Shown in pieces: positions 5,685-7,151 of a stretch of 7,151 bases of DNA. A program made the translations under genes and the position numbers. Under the pieces are notes generated by a model. That model was not told the origin of the DNA and searched no databases. It saw only the letters and a list, made by a program, of their open reading frames with translations. The first letter of the stretch is position 1. Every line of letters starts with the position of its first letter. Origin of the DNA: Fidelibacterota bacterium (lineage in GTDB: Bacteria > Fidelibacterota > UBA2242 > B5-G15); contig QNCQ01000083.1 in assembly GCA_003645825.1 (NCBI GenBank), positions 1 through 7,151 of the forward strand. The letters run 5' to 3'.

Positions 5685-7109
5685 TTACTTTGCCGTCTTG
5701 TAAAACCAAATCTTAAGTGGCCTTTTGAAGAAACTTTTACCTGAAAGTACCTTATGCATAATCATGGTAAAAATAAAGTAAGCAAAAGCGACAAAAATCG
5801 CAAGCCAAAAATAAAGCGGTTTATTGTAAGCATAGCTATATGCCGGTAAATTAATTGCAAGTATAAAAGGTATCACAAGAACAAAAGTAACAGCACTCGA
5901 GAACATATAATCCGAAGCCACCGGGGTCTCAAACTGGGGATCTATAACTCTCAACAACGCAAGACCTGTAGGCATCGTGCCTGTACTGGCTCCATACACA
6001 ATCAGAGTTCTATGAAATTTGTGATCTCTAAATATTCTTGAACAAAACCAGGGAACACTCAAACTTATAATTATCCCCCCCACAGTACTTATTACCAATA
6101 TGGGAAGCCAGTATTTTCTTACAACGACTATAGATATAGCTCCGAGAGAGGCGGCAACCATTACATCCACTGCAAATCCTGATATTCGGGTAAGACACCC
6201 ATTATCCATAACATAGTCGATCCTGATAGAATGAAACACTTTTCTAACCGCAAGAGCAGTTAGCGCCGCAAAAACAAAACTGATTCCCCACAAATTAACA
6301 GCCAGGTCCATCCCAAGCTTCCCTGCGAAAGAAAGCAGCCATGTGAGAAACTTCAGGAACAGGTAACTCAGTAAATATGTACCAAAAACAACAGCGGAAT
6401 TAAGCGTCATACTATCGATCGCCTCCGATTCAGTGGTCAAATGGGATCCAACTGGTCTCTTTACATCTTTTGGATAAACTCCAGATTTCACTCTAAGTTT
6501 CTTAATAACCTCAACTTTCCTTTCCCCAATCCAGTTTTTTCTAAGCCCATAGTTTATGAGATACATTCCACCAAAACATGCCCATATAAATCCCAGAGCT
6601 GCAAAGGTTAAACCAACACTTCCAGCGCCCTTGAAACCAAACTCTTCCCAGCCCTGACCAATGGCATATGCTTGCCCAGGACCAAGAGCAAAACCAAGAG
6701 GAAGAAAAAATCCAAACGATGGGAAAAGGTCAGGTATAAAGGTTTTGATGAAAAAAAATGTCAGAAGAAGCCCCGTTAGAGCTTGAACAGAATACTGAAA
6801 TATTATAGAAATCGACGTTGATACTATTCCCTTTCCTCCCTTTTCTCTAGGAAGAGGTGCCTTGCGAAGACTCATTGCGATAAAAGATATGCTCAAAAGA
6901 TGATATACCATATGCCCAAGAGAAGCCTGAGAAAGTCCAAAAAAAGGAGCAATGTAATTGTAAAAAATAAGCAAAATAAATCCGGCGGTGAGTGAATTCG
7001 GAATAAGATATTTCTGGAAAAACCTGATATTGACACGTATCAGAGTCGCAAGCAGCAAGGCTAAAGATATTATTCCAAGATTGATCAAAAATAACCACGG
7101 GAAATTCAT
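5685..7109 (-). CDS. GltS-family sodium:glutamate-type symporter
   Basis: A 474-residue integral membrane carrier with about 12 hydrophobic segments. It shows the inverted-repeat layout of the GltS family (ESS, TC 2.A.27). Key blocks are IPNSLTAGF (36-44), LGPGQAYAIGQGWEEFGFKG (142-161) with GSVGLTFAALGF (163-174) in the first half, and YGASTGTMPTGLALLRVIDP (372-391) followed by PVASDYMFSS in the second. These are the substrate and sodium-binding regions of GltS-type carriers. A charged central segment (about 187-232) is probably a cytoplasmic loop. It is longer than E. coli GltS (401 residues), mainly in that loop and the C-terminus, so another acidic substrate is possible. I chose ATG 7109 because GGGGGG (7118-7113) lies just upstream and the next residues start the first membrane helix. 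The frame stays open to the window edge through a TTG at 7145, but those 12 residues (MLHYSSLRRGGF) look like translated leader. The promoter lies outside the window. It is first in a likely operon with the flavodoxin gene. Confidence 0.85.
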   Translation of the reverse strand: MNFPWLFLINLGIISLALLLATLIRVNIRFFQKYLIPNSLTAGFILLIFYNYIAPFFGLSQASLGHMVYHLLSISFIAMSLRKAPLPREKGGKGIVSTSISIIFQYSVQALTGLLLTFFFIKTFIPDLFPSFGFFLPLGFALGPGQAYAIGQGWEEFGFKGAGSVGLTFAALGFIWACFGGMYLINYGLRKNWIGERKVEVIKKLRVKSGVYPKDVKRPVGSHLTTESEAIDSMTLNSAVVFGTYLLSYLFLKFLTWLLSFAGKLGMDLAVNLWGISFVFAALTALAVRKVFHSIRIDYVMDNGCLTRISGFAVDVMVAASLGAISIVVVRKYWLPILVISTVGGIIISLSVPWFCSRIFRDHKFHRTLIVYGASTGTMPTGLALLRVIDPQFETPVASDYMFSSAVTFVLVIPFILAINLPAYSYAYNKPLYFWLAIFVAFAYFIFTMIMHKVLSGKSFFKRPLKIWFYKTAK

Positions 7110-7112
7110 AAA

Positions 7113-7118
7113 CCCCCC
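7113..7118 (-). promoter_or_regulatory. G-rich ribosome binding site deciding the symporter start
   Basis: On the minus strand GGGGGG sits 3 nt before ATG 7109. It is not a perfect GGAGG, but pruA in this window also uses a G-run (GAGGGGG) at a similar distance, which supports ATG 7109 over the upstream TTG at 7145. Confidence 0.5.
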
Positions 7119-7151
7119 ACGCCTTAAACTACTGTAATGTAACAAATAACC

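Noticed and set aside
7110..7145. Extension of the symporter to a TTG start at 7145
   Set aside because: It adds 12 polar residues before the first helix. The ATG at 7109 has a G-rich ribosome site whose bases would otherwise be coding.

Overview
The window is bacterial chromosomal DNA, moderately A+T-rich and tightly packed. It holds five complete protein-coding genes, and I see no rRNA, tRNA, CRISPR array or intact transposon. The organism cannot be named from this alone. The set would fit a member or relative of the Bacteroidota/FCB lineages or a Clostridia-like or candidate-phylum bacterium: an ALDH4A1-type (group 1) P5C dehydrogenase, a NamZ/DUF1343 muramidase, a GltS-type carrier and a PEPCK/HprK-like P-loop protein. 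Promoter-like sites resemble ordinary sigma70 boxes, and start codons are preceded by purine-rich Shine-Dalgarno sites.

Layout, left to right. Positions 1-122 hold two adjacent stem-loops. The first looks like the terminator of an unseen plus-strand gene to the left. The second lies just past the end of the first minus-strand gene. Minus-strand 123-1886 encodes a 587-residue PEPCK/HPr-kinase-like protein with its own good promoter. Minus-strand 2101-3732 encodes delta-1-pyrroline-5-carboxylate dehydrogenase (pruA). A 230-bp divergent gap carries promoter-like sites for both directions and a bulged REP-like hairpin. Plus-strand 3963-5180 encodes a secreted NamZ-family exo-muramidase. It overlaps tail-to-tail by 14 bp with a minus-strand flavodoxin gene (5167-5658). 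That gene sits 26 bp downstream of a GltS-family sodium:glutamate-type symporter gene (5685-7109, minus strand), so the two probably form an operon.

A loose theme is amino-acid and carbon scavenging. P5C dehydrogenase makes glutamate from proline-derived semialdehyde, the GltS-type carrier probably imports glutamate or a related acid, the PEPCK-like protein by its family label touches the PEP/oxaloacetate node, and NamZ releases MurNAc from peptidoglycan. Only the symporter/flavodoxin pair has operon-like spacing; the wider link is inference. No clear novel multi-gene system is visible. The best leads are the PEPCK/HprK-like protein, the divergent NamZ signature, the symporter/flavodoxin pair and the REP-like hairpin.
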